The position numbers and the translations under genes are program-made. From the NCBI GenBank assembly GCA_951799405.1, contig OX637336.1, forward strand, positions 16,845,479-16,909,478: 64,000 nucleotides of DNA, in the 5' to 3' direction. This stretch comes from Agapetus fuscipes (Eukaryota; Arthropoda; Insecta; Trichoptera; Glossosomatidae). The notes beneath the pieces were generated by a model. That model did no database searches. It was not told the DNA's origin and saw only the letters and a list, made by a program, of their open reading frames with translations. Numbering within the stretch: position 1 is the stretch's first letter; the number at the start of each line of letters is the position of its first letter. This document shows positions 50,571 to 61,299 of the stretch, piece by piece.

Positions 50571-51590
50571 GGCTCAGTTTAGACACACGAAATTTTTTTG
50601 AAAAAGTTTCGATAGTGACGTCAAGCAAGATGGCCGCTCCGCAGTGACAGTTGCTGGCAATTTTGATATTATGATGATTTTTAAAAAATGCCGCATGACC
50701 CGCTTATTTCGTAATGTTGGTCAGACTGAGTTGTCAGACATTTCCACTTCGGAGTTAAAATGTCTGAAAAGTCAAAGACAATAATGCTATGGACTCGACA
50801 ATTTTGGTAGGTATTTTAAATTTTTTTGTTAATTTAAAACTCGAAAACCTTTATTTTCTGTGAAAACTAAAAACAATTTGGAAAATATAAAATAATTGTT
50901 AACCCCTTGAAAAGAAAAAGGAAGTAGGTAATAATTAAATTGAGTTTGTTCTTACTTTTGGATTAAAAACAATTTTATTTCACAACTGTGTTTTTTCCAT
51001 TGCAACGTTTTAATTATGAAATGATTCCGTGAAACTTTTCACGGAAGAAACATGTTAATCAATTATTTTTATAAGTCGTAAATAATTTCAGTCGTAAGGG
51101 AAAATTAAATTTAATGTTGATCTCGGCAAATAAGCGCCAAAAACAATGACACAATATAATGTGAACACAATATAAAATACCAATGCAATATTAATGACAC
51201 AATTGCAATATTGCATTCTGTTTCATAAAAATATTTTTGAGGTTAAGAACCCGTAATATATTTTCACAACTAGCATTGGAATATTCAGCCAGTTTGTACA
51301 ACACCACAATGAATTTTAAATTATCTGTATGATTCTTTTTTTTTACCGACGCATAGTTAAACTTAACACGTATTAAAATAATTTAATTCCTACATTATTT
51401 TAATCCCATTCGATGTTTGACTAAACCGCAACAGCTAAATGCCATTAGAAGAAAAAGATTCTGTTTTGTTCAAAAAATATTTTGTTCAAATGTGTGTGGA
51501 GACGGAAAACCGATAGTTGCCGCTAAAAATCGCTGTCTGACGTCACTATCGAAACTTTAAAAAAAAAATTTCGTGTGTCTAAACTGAGCC
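50571..51590. mobile_element. Harbinger-like non-autonomous element (MITE-G)
   Basis: 1,020 bp with ~53-bp terminal inverted repeats starting ggctcagtttagacacacga and containing gtttcgatagtgacgtca at both ends. The flanking trinucleotide TAA at 50568-50570 and 51591-51593 is the TWA duplication expected of PIF/Harbinger transposition. The interior has no transposase. Confidence 0.85.
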
Positions 51591-51593
51591 TAA

Positions 51594-52178
51594 GGACCTC
51601 TAGTAAAATACACCTTCGACGTTTCCCCGCGGAGAAAAATACAATTTTTATAACATAGGCACTAAAAACGTTTGGGGTAGGGACATTAAAAGAATATGTA
51701 TCCTAGGCTTTTTTGAAATAAATAAATTATAAAGGATTATATTTTATAATATCAAGAATGTAAGATAGAAAAAATATATTCTATGATTTAATATGCCAGC
51801 GCAAGTTCTTGCTGTAATCTCCTTAGTGAAGAAGTTGGTCCTGCAAGATCCAGGAATGCAATAGCACAGGGTCGCATCGCGGCGGGTAAAAAGTTATTTA
51901 ATTATAGAATTACTGCGAGAACATGTCATGTCTACTTTACAGCAGGGGCGGATCAGGACGAGGGTGAACATATATTCTGAAATTTGTATAAAAATATATT
52001 TTTTGGTTATTCATTATTCGAATGTACTGATGAAGTAAATAATTTTGGTTATTTGCAATAAAATTCTCAAAGTACGTATTGAAAAAGTCTACTTCAATAA
52101 CTTAAAACAGAGGTGCCAATAACATAATTAAAAATGACAATCAAGAAGACCAAAATATCGGGCTATGCATTCTCGATA
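51594..52178. other. Unassigned spacer
   Basis: No gene or classified repeat. Confidence 0.3.
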
Positions 52179-52466
52179 GGGGCCGTCCATAAATTACGTC
52201 ATCGATTTTGGCTGATTTTCGACCCCCCCCCCTCCCCTTTACAATCATCCTATAGTCATTATCTAATGACCCCCCCCCCCCCCTCTTGCTGCAATATGGA
52301 TGAGCTTAATAATTAATAATGTTATATTACTTACATAATATTTTGTAGAAATTGGTATTTACAAGAACGACGTCACTTTTGGTACTCGTACATCATTTGC
52401 CATCATCCGCAGACCAGACTCCCCCCCCCCCCCTTAATCCGAATGACGTAATATATGGACAGCCCC
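52179..52466. mobile_element. MITE-P with poly-C tracts
   Basis: 288 bp with inverted ends ggggccgtccataaattacg and cgtaatatatggacagcccc, followed inward by gtcat on both sides. ATA occurs on both flanks. Three C runs (about 52206-52215, 52260-52273, 52423-52434) lie inside; two of them may descend from a short C run next to each terminal repeat. Confidence 0.75.
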
Positions 52467-52469
52467 ATA

Positions 52470-52987
52470 TTAAAACTTCGCAGTTCTTTGTAACAAGGTT
52501 CCTAGCAATCCGGACGTGAGACGTTTTAAGTAATTTAGTCAAAGTAAAATTTATGACTCGATTGTTTGATTTCAACAATAGGTAGGTAAGTATGAAAAAT
52601 TGCAAGTTTTTATTCATTTTTTTGTGTGTTTTGATTTGATTTTTGTGTATTTTCAAGATAAGATGTTTAACGTGCGTTTGAATTTAAAAATAAACGCATA
52701 TCTTTTCATTAGACGTGATGAATAAGACGAACATATAAAGCTGGAAGATTTTAAATACATTCACCGTTAACTGGTTCACTTCTGGTACATTCCACCCCCC
52801 CCCCCCCCCCTATAACCACCCTTACATTGTCTTGTATCCTCTACATACGATCGCCTTACATTCAACATTCGTGTACCTTCTCTCCTTGCATAGAAGCGTG
52901 TGGGTTGAGTGTATACTGTATACCTGAAAATGCTTGAGATGAGATGGCATGTGACGATTATTTTTAACGATTTTTTTAAGAACTCTT
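52470..52987. other. Unassigned spacer with a long C tract
   Basis: 52794-52810 is a ~17-base C run after gtacattcca. No gene. Confidence 0.5.
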
Positions 52988-53125
52988 GTCTAAAATCTAA
53001 ATCTAAATCTAACTTGCAAAGATATATACCATTTGAGAATCACATTAACTGAATTTCCACAAGCAGACACGTATAAGTTCGCGCTAACATATTATGCCGC
53101 ATGTGGACCTACAAAAAATCCAACA
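52988..53125 (-). mobile_element. Family A repeat (A1), 3' half
   Basis: Hexamer tail (aatctaaatctaaatctaac on +) to gcatgtggacctacaa. Confidence 0.75.
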
Positions 53126-53134
53126 AAAATGCAT

Positions 53135-53367
53135 AACAATGAGATCTTTAATTTATATAACAAGTTGCAAAGAATACTTCATTTGAGATTAATAGCAAAT
53201 TCATTCCCATAAGCAGACACGTATAAGTTCGCGGTTAACAAATACTGCATGTGGATTGTGGACATAAAAAAAAAATCTCATAAGCCCTGAAACTTTTGAC
53301 GACCTTCCCTGAATTCGTTACAGTATGGTTGGTCAGCCTCACATCAACCTTTAAGTCCAGGAATGTT
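53135..53367 (-). mobile_element. Family A repeat, internally deleted
   Basis: aacaagttgcaaagaatac to caacctttaagtccagga, lacking ~45 bp including the caaagtgaacc block. Confidence 0.7.
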
Positions 53368-53899
53368 ATCTTTATATTATTTCAATAAGTTGAAAAAAAA
53401 ACACAGACTTGCGCCGATTTATCTTTTTCATTCTTTGTTGTTACAAGTTTTTTTTTCAAAAGACCTTCCATCAAGGACGTTTGTAGGTTTTGACCCTCGA
53501 CACTTTCTCAAGTTATTAGTACCTACGGCCCTAAGGTTTGAAAGTTCAAGTGTGCCGAGCGTGGAAAACGTGAGTTCGCAGCTAGAAAGTAGTCACGCAT
53601 GAATGTTGACTGTTGAATGATTCTCTGTACCTGGCATTTCATCCCCTGACATTTGGTACACTCTTGTGCTACCTGTCGCAAAGTTTTATCCATTAAGACT
53701 ACTAATTAGTGTAGATGGTGTTCTAGAAAACCACTGCAATCTAGCTTAGTTTTTTTTTAATACAATTGCATTAATTTTAGAACCTTACGGTGGTCTTAGT
53801 TTTTGTACTTTATCCATTATTTACAAAAATTCTGCATTTTGTTTTTTAAAGTGATAGTCAATTTGCACTTTTCATTTGACAGTTAGAAAAAACTCTCTA
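53368..53899. other. Unassigned spacer
   Basis: A 79-codon + frame at 53363-53602 has no domain or splice support. Confidence 0.3.
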
Positions 53900-54148
53900 T
53901 GTAATCTATAATCTAAGTTGTAATGATATATTAAATTTATAATTCATATTACATGCATTTCCACAAGCGGACATGTAGAAGTTTGCACTAACACACGCCG
54001 CATGTGGACTTGCAACTTAAAAACCCAATCTCAAATGAACATTAGTCCTGCAACTCTTGTCGACCTTCCATGAAACTGGGGTGACATTGGCATAGAGAAC
54101 CATTTTTTACAGTATGGGTGGTCAGTTTCATACCATCCTATTTTTCAA
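53900..54148 (-). mobile_element. Family A repeat
   Basis: From gtaatctataatctaag (tail side) to tcataccatcctatttttca; the 5' end is diverged. Confidence 0.8.
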
Positions 54149-54361
54149 AGAACACAAATAATTTATTACATTTAACTATGTAAAACAAACAATAACTGAG
54201 AAAAGTAATAAAATTAAATCGTACAAAATATGAAAAATAAAATAAACTCTTTTCAAAAGTTTTCCCATGACATATTTTCTTGAGATGTTAGGTACAAATG
54301 CCGCTTCTCAGAATATATATGGGTAAAAATAATGTAAGTAACTAAACATATTGATTAAACG

Positions 54362-54440
54362 TCTGATTCATTGGAATTCGAACTCACATCTCACGATCCG
54401 AAAGCAGGAGCTCTACCACTACTCTATCGATAGGACGATA
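54362..54440 (-). mobile_element. tRNA-like SINE head
   Basis: In reverse: cctatcgatagagtagtgg and agagctcctgctttcggatc, then gtgagttcgaattcc, i.e. A- and B-box-like. No SINE-D body follows. The acceptor stem is not closed, so not called as a tRNA gene. Confidence 0.5.
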
Positions 54441-54768
54441 AAAAATGTATCTAGATAAAAAAAACTGGAAGTAAAAATTGGCGAGTACATACATTATGTA
54501 TGTATGTAGCATGTAAACACTTCGGGAACCCCTTATCGGGAAAATTCGATATGCAACATATGGAGCGGAAACCCAGATGGGTTTTGTATTTTTCCAACTT
54601 TTGGGAATTTTCCCCACTTCGGGGAATTCTTCCCAAAAATTCAGCATCATAAACAATAATGCATCGAGCCCTTGGGACAGGAAAAAACTCAATTTTGACC
54701 ATAAAATCGATGTGTTCATAATATTATCTTAGGTTGAAAACAGATATTATGTTATGTTTTTTATGACC
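54441..54768. other. Unassigned spacer
   Basis: 54560-54640 contains imperfect tandem ttcgggaattttccc-like segments. Two antisense frames (83 and 111 codons) overlap it without domains. Confidence 0.35.
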
Positions 54769-55115
54769 GGTCGATAGCTCAGTTGGTAGAGTGCTTGCAT
54801 TCCATGCCGTGAGCTCGGGTTCGAATCCCACCGAGCGCGAGGGTGTCAGAAATGATTTCCCGTTTCGGTGTTTATTTCAAACCCCAAAATAATAATGCCG
54901 GCAAGGTTTACTCAGCCTTCACAAGAATTGAGTACCAGCTCTCTCGGGAGCTGGGAAAACACCACTTCAATTGAAGTGGTTGGCGTAAGGCCGGCCCCCT
55001 TACCTGTAAAAATAAATAGGTTCAACTCGCCACATGCGACCCCTTCGGGGATAACGCGGCAAGAAGTTACACTATATGTGTAGCTTAGTTGCGTTTTGCG
55101 TTTGCGTTGCGTTTA
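54769..55115 (+). mobile_element. SINE-D, full-length reference copy
   Basis: tRNA-derived head with clear polymerase III boxes (gatagctcagttggtagagt and gggttcgaatccc). The body has tgatttcccgtttcggtg, tttatttcaaacccc, aaggtttactcagccttcac, cacttcaattgaagtgg and acctgtaaaaataaatagg. The end is ccccttcggggataacgcgg, agttacactatatgtgtagc, and a gcgttt repeat tail (55088-55115). cacttcaattgaagtg is a perfect palindrome. Confidence 0.9.
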
Positions 55116-55309
55116 AAAATATTATGATGGTATTTTTTTTTAATTTGATTAGTCATTGGGAATGCCAAATATTAAAATATGAAGTTTGTGTGGAGCTGAA
55201 TACCAATACTCTAAAAAATGAGACACTTGTTCGATTTCATACCTCTTAATAATAATAATAAAGACAATATTTATATTCATAGTACCGGCACTATTTAACT
55301 GTAATATCT

Positions 55310-55622
55310 CCGAAACAAATATGTCTTCAATCCCGATCTAAACGCACTTGCACTCTGTACGACTCTAAGCTCATGGGGTTGGGCATTCCACAGCACAGGA
55401 ACTGCCATGCGAAAGGCACGATCCAATTACATTGCTTTATTAGATCGTTATGGAACAAGTTATACACAGCAGTACTACTTACAGATCCGTTTATCCTCGA
55501 CCGAGTCTATCCCACAAAGTTCTGAAATATACCGCCTGCCAACACTCTGTGTCGATTTAAAGACAGTTAAACAGACCTTATACTCAATCCTTTCCCCAAT
55601 TTTAAGTCAGTGAGGCTGATCT
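55310..55622 (-). pseudogene. CR1-like LINE C-terminal fragment (type 3)
   Basis: Minus-strand pieces in shifting frames: RIEYKVCLTVFKS, GRRYISELCGID and a SFRMAVPVLWNAQPHELR segment, equivalent to the RSFAVAGPVAWNNLP region of type 1. It is frameshifted and interrupted. Confidence 0.55.
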
Positions 55623-55735
55623 ATGAATGTAGGAGTAATGGAAGTTGAAGGGAAGACAGCAAGAGAACAGAATAGTACAGAAATTATTTGTGCATCTGGT
55701 TTTCTTGTTTATAATAATAATGATTTGGGCAATGT

Positions 55736-56010
55736 TTATGTGTTGAAGCTTCTATTGAACAAATGCGTCTTAAGCAACCTCCTGAAACTGCCTGCACTGG
55801 TCTCTGTTCTCAACTCCAGAGGTAGACTGTTCCAGCAGGATGGACCAGCCGAACTAAAAGCCCTGTCTCCGAAACCCGTTCTGTTCCGCAGAAGTGGCAG
55901 TTGAAGCCTGTTTACGGCGTCACCCTGTGCAGAACGAAGAGTGCGTCGTCTGCCATCTATTTGGTCGACTCTGCCCAATTCGCACAAGTACCCTGAAAGT
56001 CTTATCCATG
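55736..56010 (-). pseudogene. CR1-like LINE (type 2) C-terminal fragment
   Basis: The minus frame reads RVDQIDGRRRTLRSA, then RNRTGFGDRAFSSAGPSCWN, then SLPLELRTETSAGSFRRLLK, then THLF. It is the better-preserved relative of 10411-10670 and joins a SINE-B end at about 56010. Confidence 0.75.
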
Positions 56011-56011
56011 A

Positions 56012-56130
56012 TCGGAGAGGGCCCTTGAGGTGTGACACACACAAAAACGGCGCTCTCTTATCATTTGTAATTTAAAATAAATTAGCCTGATGTAATAATA
56101 AAAATAATAATAAAGTAGATACACGTGCAT
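56012..56130 (+). mobile_element. SINE-B 3'-end fragment
   Basis: gagggcccttgaggtgtgac, aaaaacggcgctctc and an aataataa-type tail. Confidence 0.65.
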
Positions 56131-57754
56131 CAAATAAAAGCGAAAACTTACACGTGTCTGCTTGTCTGCATAGTAAGGTGTACCTAGCATTATTAAGTAT
56201 CAGGAAGATACTCTTTAGAAAACATAGAAAGCTCCTTTCTTATGTGTTAACTAGTGTAAAGCTGGTCACATTTCTTGATAAAATAGATAGGTTTCATAAG
56301 TCACTTATGGTGTTTTTTGATAAATAATTGATTATGCAACTTAGATGTGTTCACGTTCTATGATTTATCTATTCATGTTTGTCTCCAAAGAAAAAATGTT
56401 TTTCTTTTGCTCAGTCGTAAATAAACAAATAAAAACGCGGGATTTCATTTTTTGTGCGCTCGTTAAAATATTCACAAGAAATCGCACATTTTATTGCCTG
56501 CACCCTGAACATTCAGGAATGCCTAAAAGACAGCAGTTCTTGGTACTAAATATATGTGCAGACCTACAAGGCTTGAAATAAACGTGGAGAAAATCGGATC
56601 TAACGGTCCGTAGACCGCAGTCTAGTGGTCTTGGGTTAAATATTTTATTTAAAAACCCGCAGAATGATTACCTCCTATTTTTCTTTTGAGCATTTTCTAT
56701 CTGACTCCTTTTCTAATTCAGCCTACATAATTTTCTCTGGAACCTATTCCCCCCATTCTACCTACTTTTCTCTAAAACTTTTTTTTTTCTCTTCAATTTT
56801 TTTTTTCATTTCAACCCTTTTTCTGGCTTACCTTTTTAACATTTAAAAGGCCCATGTCTTCAAAGACCTACAGTCTAATATCGATCTCTTGAACACTTCA
56901 CATTGCTTTTTCAACCCATTTTTCATTTGAACCTTTTATCGCATTCTACCAATTTTTCTCTAAAACTTTTTTCTTCGCCGACCTATTTTTTTTCTTGAAC
57001 ATTTTTAGCGTTTCTAACCTATTTTTCAGTTGAAAATTTTCTCCATTTTTCTCTAAAACTTTTCCCTTTACCAACCTATTTTTCTCTTAAGTTTTTTTTC
57101 TCCCTTTTCAACCTTTTTTCTTCCTAACCTTTTTACCATTTCAAAGGCCCATGATTACAGTCTGATATCGATCTTGCGGCATCCGTCCTCAGACTGTGAA
57201 TCTTTACCATTCCGCACCCCAAGCATAACATATAACTATTAAACTAAACCATTGCGTTTTCCGAAAATGCATGGCAAGTAAAACACTCACTAGAGATGCT
57301 GTTTTAGTTTACGTTCATTTTTAAAGTGCAAAAGTGATGTTTTATATTTGCAGTGCAGATTGTGTTTGCCTTTTAGCACTCGGGTCACGTAAACTAGAAA
57401 GCTGTTCGGACTGTCTCATCGGCGTGTTCCCATTATACCTCGAGCATTCATAATCTAATCTTATATTATTATCTTGAGTTCTGTTGCGCTGATTTCTAAC
57501 ACTGATTTAGTAATTTTTTTTACACTTACGTACGTCCAATTTCATTAAAAAAACTATTAATTGTAAACAAAATTCCAAGTCAAATCTTGTACAAACTTTG
57601 GGATTCGAAAATCAAGTATAGGTATATGTTATTTTTCGATTTATGAATGTACTGTGTTTTTTAATTGATTTACCTACGAGTAAATTTTGTTATTTTTAGA
57701 TTTTTCAATATTTGAGAATATGCGTTTTTTTGTGTACGACGAAATATATCTCAT
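56131..57754. other. Unassigned 1.6-kb spacer, T-rich with an internal duplication
   Basis: aaaggcccatgtcttcaaag, cagtctaatatcgatct (56845-56885) recurs as aaaggcccatgattacagtc, tgatatcgatct (57137-57175), each after imperfect acctatttttc/aaaactttt repeats, i.e. a ~290-bp tandem duplication. No gene. Confidence 0.5.
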
Positions 57755-57880
57755 TAATCTAAGTTGCAAAATTATAGTAACATGAAAATCATGCATTACA
57801 CATGCTCATTTACAAATATGCTTTAAGTTTCTCACTCTGGGGCTTTGTTCGTCTATCCCTAAAACAGAGGCGAAAACGCA
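57755..57880 (-). mobile_element. Family A repeat, highly diverged
   Basis: taatctaagttgcaaaatta and cctaaaacagagg are recognisable; much of the middle is lost. Confidence 0.45.
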
Positions 57881-57881
57881 A

Positions 57882-58165
57882 CTCAGCTACACATATAGTG
57901 TAACTTCTTGGCTACGTTATCTCCGAAGGCGTCGCATGTGTTGATTCGGGAACTATTTATTTTTACGGGTAAGGGGGCCGACTTCACGCCAACCACTTCA
58001 GTTGAAGTGGGGATCGAACCCTTCGTATGGAATCCAAGCATTCTACGAACTGAGCGTAGACCGGAGTATTAACGAGTTTGGTCGTCTCTACAAAGCACCG
58101 ATTCTCAAGCAAGACCCAATTGCTGTAAGGATGGATGGATCTCTTGTGGTATTTGGCAATAGTGA
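57882..58165 (-). mobile_element. Chimeric SINE-D/B, third copy
   Basis: SINE-B segment (tccttacagcaattgggtct, gagacgaccaaactcg) upstream of a damaged SINE-D head, joined to a further-deleted SINE-D body and the intact agttacactatatgtgtagc end. Confidence 0.7.
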
Positions 58166-58616
58166 TCCACGTTTTAAAGAATAGGTTGTCAGAGCTTTAC
58201 CAATGTTTTATGACACACTGTAGCAGATACGTTTAGGAAATGGGAAATAAAAGAAACCAAGTACTAAAATTTTCAAATCAAAAAATATTATCGACGACTC
58301 GTACCCAGGAAAAAAGAAATTTTCTTGTTAAGAAAAGGATAGGATTCCCGGGCAATTCTTTTTTCAATAATAATTTCCAATGGGGGGAAAACGAATCCAT
58401 AAATTGATTCCATCTCTCCTGTCTTTATTCTTTAACCAATATTTTTTTTTCATCTTTTCTTTCAGAAGCCATAATATCTGATTAAAAAGTAAGGTTCTTG
58501 AATTGATGAATTCTTTCTCGATTGACACGATTGGTTGGTTCCGTTAAGACAATGGACTTTTTAATTTAACAACCTTGATTTTTTTAATTAAAAAAAAGAA
58601 CTTTTTTTATCGTATC
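58166..58616. other. Unassigned spacer
   Basis: No gene or classified repeat. Confidence 0.3.
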
Positions 58617-58700
58617 CGGCTGATCGTTGAATGGTTAAGCGTTCGCGTTCTAAACTAAAAGATTGGCCATTTGATTTGGGAAAAAAATCGTGCGTTTTTT
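58617..58700 (+). mobile_element. Possible tRNA-like SINE head
   Basis: gatcgttgaatggttaagcg resembles an A-box region; catttgatttggg is a weak B box. A T run follows. Confidence 0.3.
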
Positions 58701-58827
58701 TTTAATTAGGGAATTTGTGAAGATTAATGTTATTGACCATAGACTGGTTGGTCAAAAATAATAATTTTCTTAACCGATGATCTTTAATTATTATTATTCA
58801 ATGAATGATAAATTACCCGATATTATC

Positions 58828-58918
58828 GTCCGGTGGATAGCTCACTTGGTATAGCGCTTGCATTCCGTGCTGTGAGTGCTCGGCTTCGCATCCCACCGAG
58901 GATGCGAAGCCGAAGTCT
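58828..58918 (+). mobile_element. SINE-D head ending in a perfect hairpin
   Basis: tRNA-like head (ggatagctcacttggtatag, gcttgcattccgtgctgtg). Its 3' side reads cggcttcgcatcc, caccga, ggatgcgaagccg: 13-bp arms, six-base loop. The second arm replaces the normal SINE-D body. Confidence 0.7.
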
Positions 58919-59056
58919 AATATAATCTAATCTAAGTTGCAAAATATAAGTGACATTAGAGATTCACATTATATGCATGATCACAAAACAGACATGTTTA
59001 AGTACGCGCTTAAACATGCCGCATGTAGTCCTACAATATAAAAACCCGAATCTCAA
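58919..59056 (-). mobile_element. Family A repeat (A3), 3' half
   Basis: taatctaatctaagttgc to aaaacccgaatctcaaa. Confidence 0.75.
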
Positions 59057-59095
59057 AAGACCACCCATACTGTAAAAAATGGTTTACTTTGCTTA
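59057..59095 (+). mobile_element. Family A repeat, short 5' piece
   Basis: gaccacccatactgtaaaaa and tggtttactttgc, in opposite orientation to the adjacent piece. Confidence 0.6.
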
Positions 59096-59097
59096 AA

Positions 59098-59215
59098 AGA
59101 AGAGCTTGTATGAAGAAGGTTATGACTCTGGAGGAAATGAAAGAAGTATGTAAGGACAGAAAGAAATGGCGGTTGATCTGTAATGTTGGCGAATAGGGTT
59201 TATTAAATTGGAATT
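59098..59215 (+). pseudogene. LINE-E C-terminal fragment
   Basis: Reads RACMKKVMTLEEMKEVCKDR, then KKWRLICNVGE and a stop, almost identical to 22600-22740. Confidence 0.65.
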
Positions 59216-59297
59216 TGTTTTTGTTTGTAAATGGATATTTTGTATTTGAATATTATTATTTAATGATGTATAAAATGTAATTTGTCGTGTGTGTGTG

Positions 59298-59555
59298 TTC
59301 CTTGACTTATAGGTTGGTATGCGGCTGACCACCCATGCTGTAAAAATGGTTCACTTTGCCAATGTCACCCCTGTCTCAGGGAAGGACGGCAAGAGTTGCA
59401 GGGTGTATGTCCATTTGAGATTTGATTTTTATGTTGTAGGTTCACATGAGGCATGTGCAAGCGCGAACTTGTACGTGTCTGGTTGTGAGAATGCATGTAA
59501 TGTGAATCTTCAATGTAACATATCCTTGCAACTTAGATTAGATTAGATTAGATTG
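59298..59555 (+). mobile_element. Family A repeat (A3), full length
   Basis: From ttccttgacttataggttgg to a TTAGA-pentamer tail (acttagattagattagatta). Confidence 0.88.
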
Positions 59556-59765
59556 ACAATGTCACCCGTGTTTCAGGGAATGTCGGCAAGAGTTGCAGGG
59601 CTTATGTTCATTTGAGGTTTGGTTTTGGATTTTATTTGTAAGTACACAATCAGCATTTGTAAGCGCGAACTACACGTGTTTGTTTGTGGGCATACATCTG
59701 AGAGCTTTTAATGAATATATCCCTGCAACTTAGATTATAGATAGATAGATTATAGATAGCTAGTC
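59556..59765 (+). mobile_element. Family A repeat (A2), 5'-truncated
   Basis: Starts at gacaatgtcacccgtgtttc inside the previous tail and ends with a TAGA/TTATAGA tail. Direct tandem with the A3 copy. Confidence 0.8.
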
Positions 59766-59809
59766 AAATGACACACTGATTTTTAAGAAAAACAAGCTTT
59801 GACCACAAT

Positions 59810-60035
59810 CTTTAATCTATAATGTTAGCTGCAAAGATATGTAAACATTTGAGGCGCATACTAAATGCATGCCCACAGACAGGCACACATAGGTTCACGC
59901 CTATACATATCTGCATATGTGCATACAAAAAAAAACTCACATGAACATAAACCTTGCAACTCCTGCCGCCTGTCCCTGAAACCGGGGTGGGATTGGGAAA
60001 AGTGAACTAATTTTTACAGCACGTTGGGTCATCCT
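59810..60035 (-). mobile_element. Family A repeat (A2)
   Basis: aatctataatgttagctgc to tacagcacgttgggtcatcc, where it becomes unrelated. Confidence 0.75.
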
Positions 60036-60364
60036 GACAGAGAGCACACAAAAAAAATAAAAAAAAGAAGAAAATAACATAAGTAATCATTTTCAACTGA
60101 AGTAAGGTTTTTCTTTTGTAAAAAATAAGAATAAAGAAACGTCTTTTCATTCCCGTCACACACGATCGTTTTAACAGTTTCGGCAAAGTTGGTCCTGAGA
60201 AAAACTTTTACTTATAATGGCTTTTAAAAGTTACATACCAACATGGCGACCAAAATGGCGCCACGTTTGTGTACCAACCTGAAATTAAAAAAGTAAAAAA
60301 AATATGTAAAAATCGATCCAAGAATTTCAAAGACACTAATACTTCATTAAAAATAAACAAGAAT
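60036..60364. other. Unassigned spacer
   Basis: accaacatggcgaccaaaat (60236-60255) is near the match catggcgaccagaaat at 3588. No gene. Confidence 0.3.
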
Positions 60365-60650
60365 GAATTATTACTTGATGATATTAATACCTGTTTCTGG
60401 CCAGGCGGAATAGGTTGGTGAATAGGAAAGAATGGTTAGACCAAATAGGTGAGATTGCGAAAGAATGGAACCTGCAGAGTGAAAATAAGAGAAGAGTATG
60501 TATGAAAAAGGTGATGAATATTGAGGAAATGAAAGTGGTTTGTAAGGACAGAAAAAAGTGGAGGCGCATCTGCGGAGGTACCGGCCACCCCTAGTGGAAC
60601 GGCGGCAGGATACAGATAGCATTCCTCTTCACAAATCATTTTTTTTTAAA
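60365..60650 (+). mobile_element. SINE-C 3' half split by LINE-E
   Basis: aatacctgtttctggccagg and ataggttggtgaata before the insert, attcctcttcacaaatcatt and an A/T tail after it. The tRNA-like head is absent. Confidence 0.75.
60425..60610 (+). pseudogene. LINE-E 3' end inserted in SINE-C
   Basis: Longest LINE-E piece: EWNLQSENKRRVCMKKVMNI, then VVCKDRKKWRRICGGTGHP and a stop, then the tggaacggcggcaggatac 3' UTR. The ~185-bp length shows strong 5' truncation. Confidence 0.75.
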
Positions 60651-60654
60651 TATA

Positions 60655-60830
60655 TTATTGTTAAAAAATATATTGTAAAAAGGTGATATTATGAAAAATG
60701 GAATAAGAGGAAAGTTGTTAATGTTGAAGAAATGAAAGTGCTAGGACAGAAAAAAGTGGAGACGCATTTGCGGAGGTACCGGCCACTCCTATTAGAATAG
60801 CGGCAGGATACAGTATAGTACAGTGTTAAC
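60655..60830 (+). pseudogene. LINE-E 3' end, frameshifted
   Basis: Repeats the previous fragment with deletions (gaaatgaaagtgctaggaca lacks ~6 bp) and the same aggtaccggccactcc, gcggcaggatacag end. Confidence 0.65.
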
Positions 60831-60835
60831 CACTA

Positions 60836-61299
60836 GACTACGGACCTATCACATGTTAAATTTTATGAATTAGAAAATGAAGTAGGCGTCATCTATCGTT
60901 CCTCTCAACGTATCCAAGATGTACATCAGCTTTCTCTTTCTGATGAATGGCGGGAGTTTCACCAGGGATATCAAATAACGGTTTTTTTCTTCAATAAATC
61001 TGAATTTCTTCTTTGATTGAAAACACCGCAGTGCATAAGCGTAACAGCTACATTCCATCCCTTCTCGGTTTTCATTGGCGTAACCCAATACTGTATCCCG
61101 AGGTAATCTCGGCACAAAGAGAGAACTTTTTGTAGCGGTCGGGGATGGGTGGGTGAACCGTTTTGGCCGGTACGCACAATGACCGCCAATCCAGTTGATC
61201 ACAGAGGCTCGTATTGTACAACCCCCTGGCTATATTTTTAGATGCGCCCCTGGTTTTTTTACTGAATTTAGTTTTAAAGTACTTTCATATTAATATTTG
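60836..61299 (-). other. Spacer with a possible decayed coding segment
   Basis: Two minus frames (60870-61202, 110 codons; 60971-61189, 72 codons) overlap in a moderately GC-rich block. The 72-codon frame (QNGSPTHPRP..., LCRDYLGIQYWV) has more protein-like composition than most frames here, but I recognise no family. Possibly a processed pseudogene. Confidence 0.25.

Noticed and set aside
54769..54836. A tRNA gene at the SINE-D head
   Set aside because: The A and B boxes are good but the acceptor stem does not close, and the sequence continues into a SINE body found in many copies.
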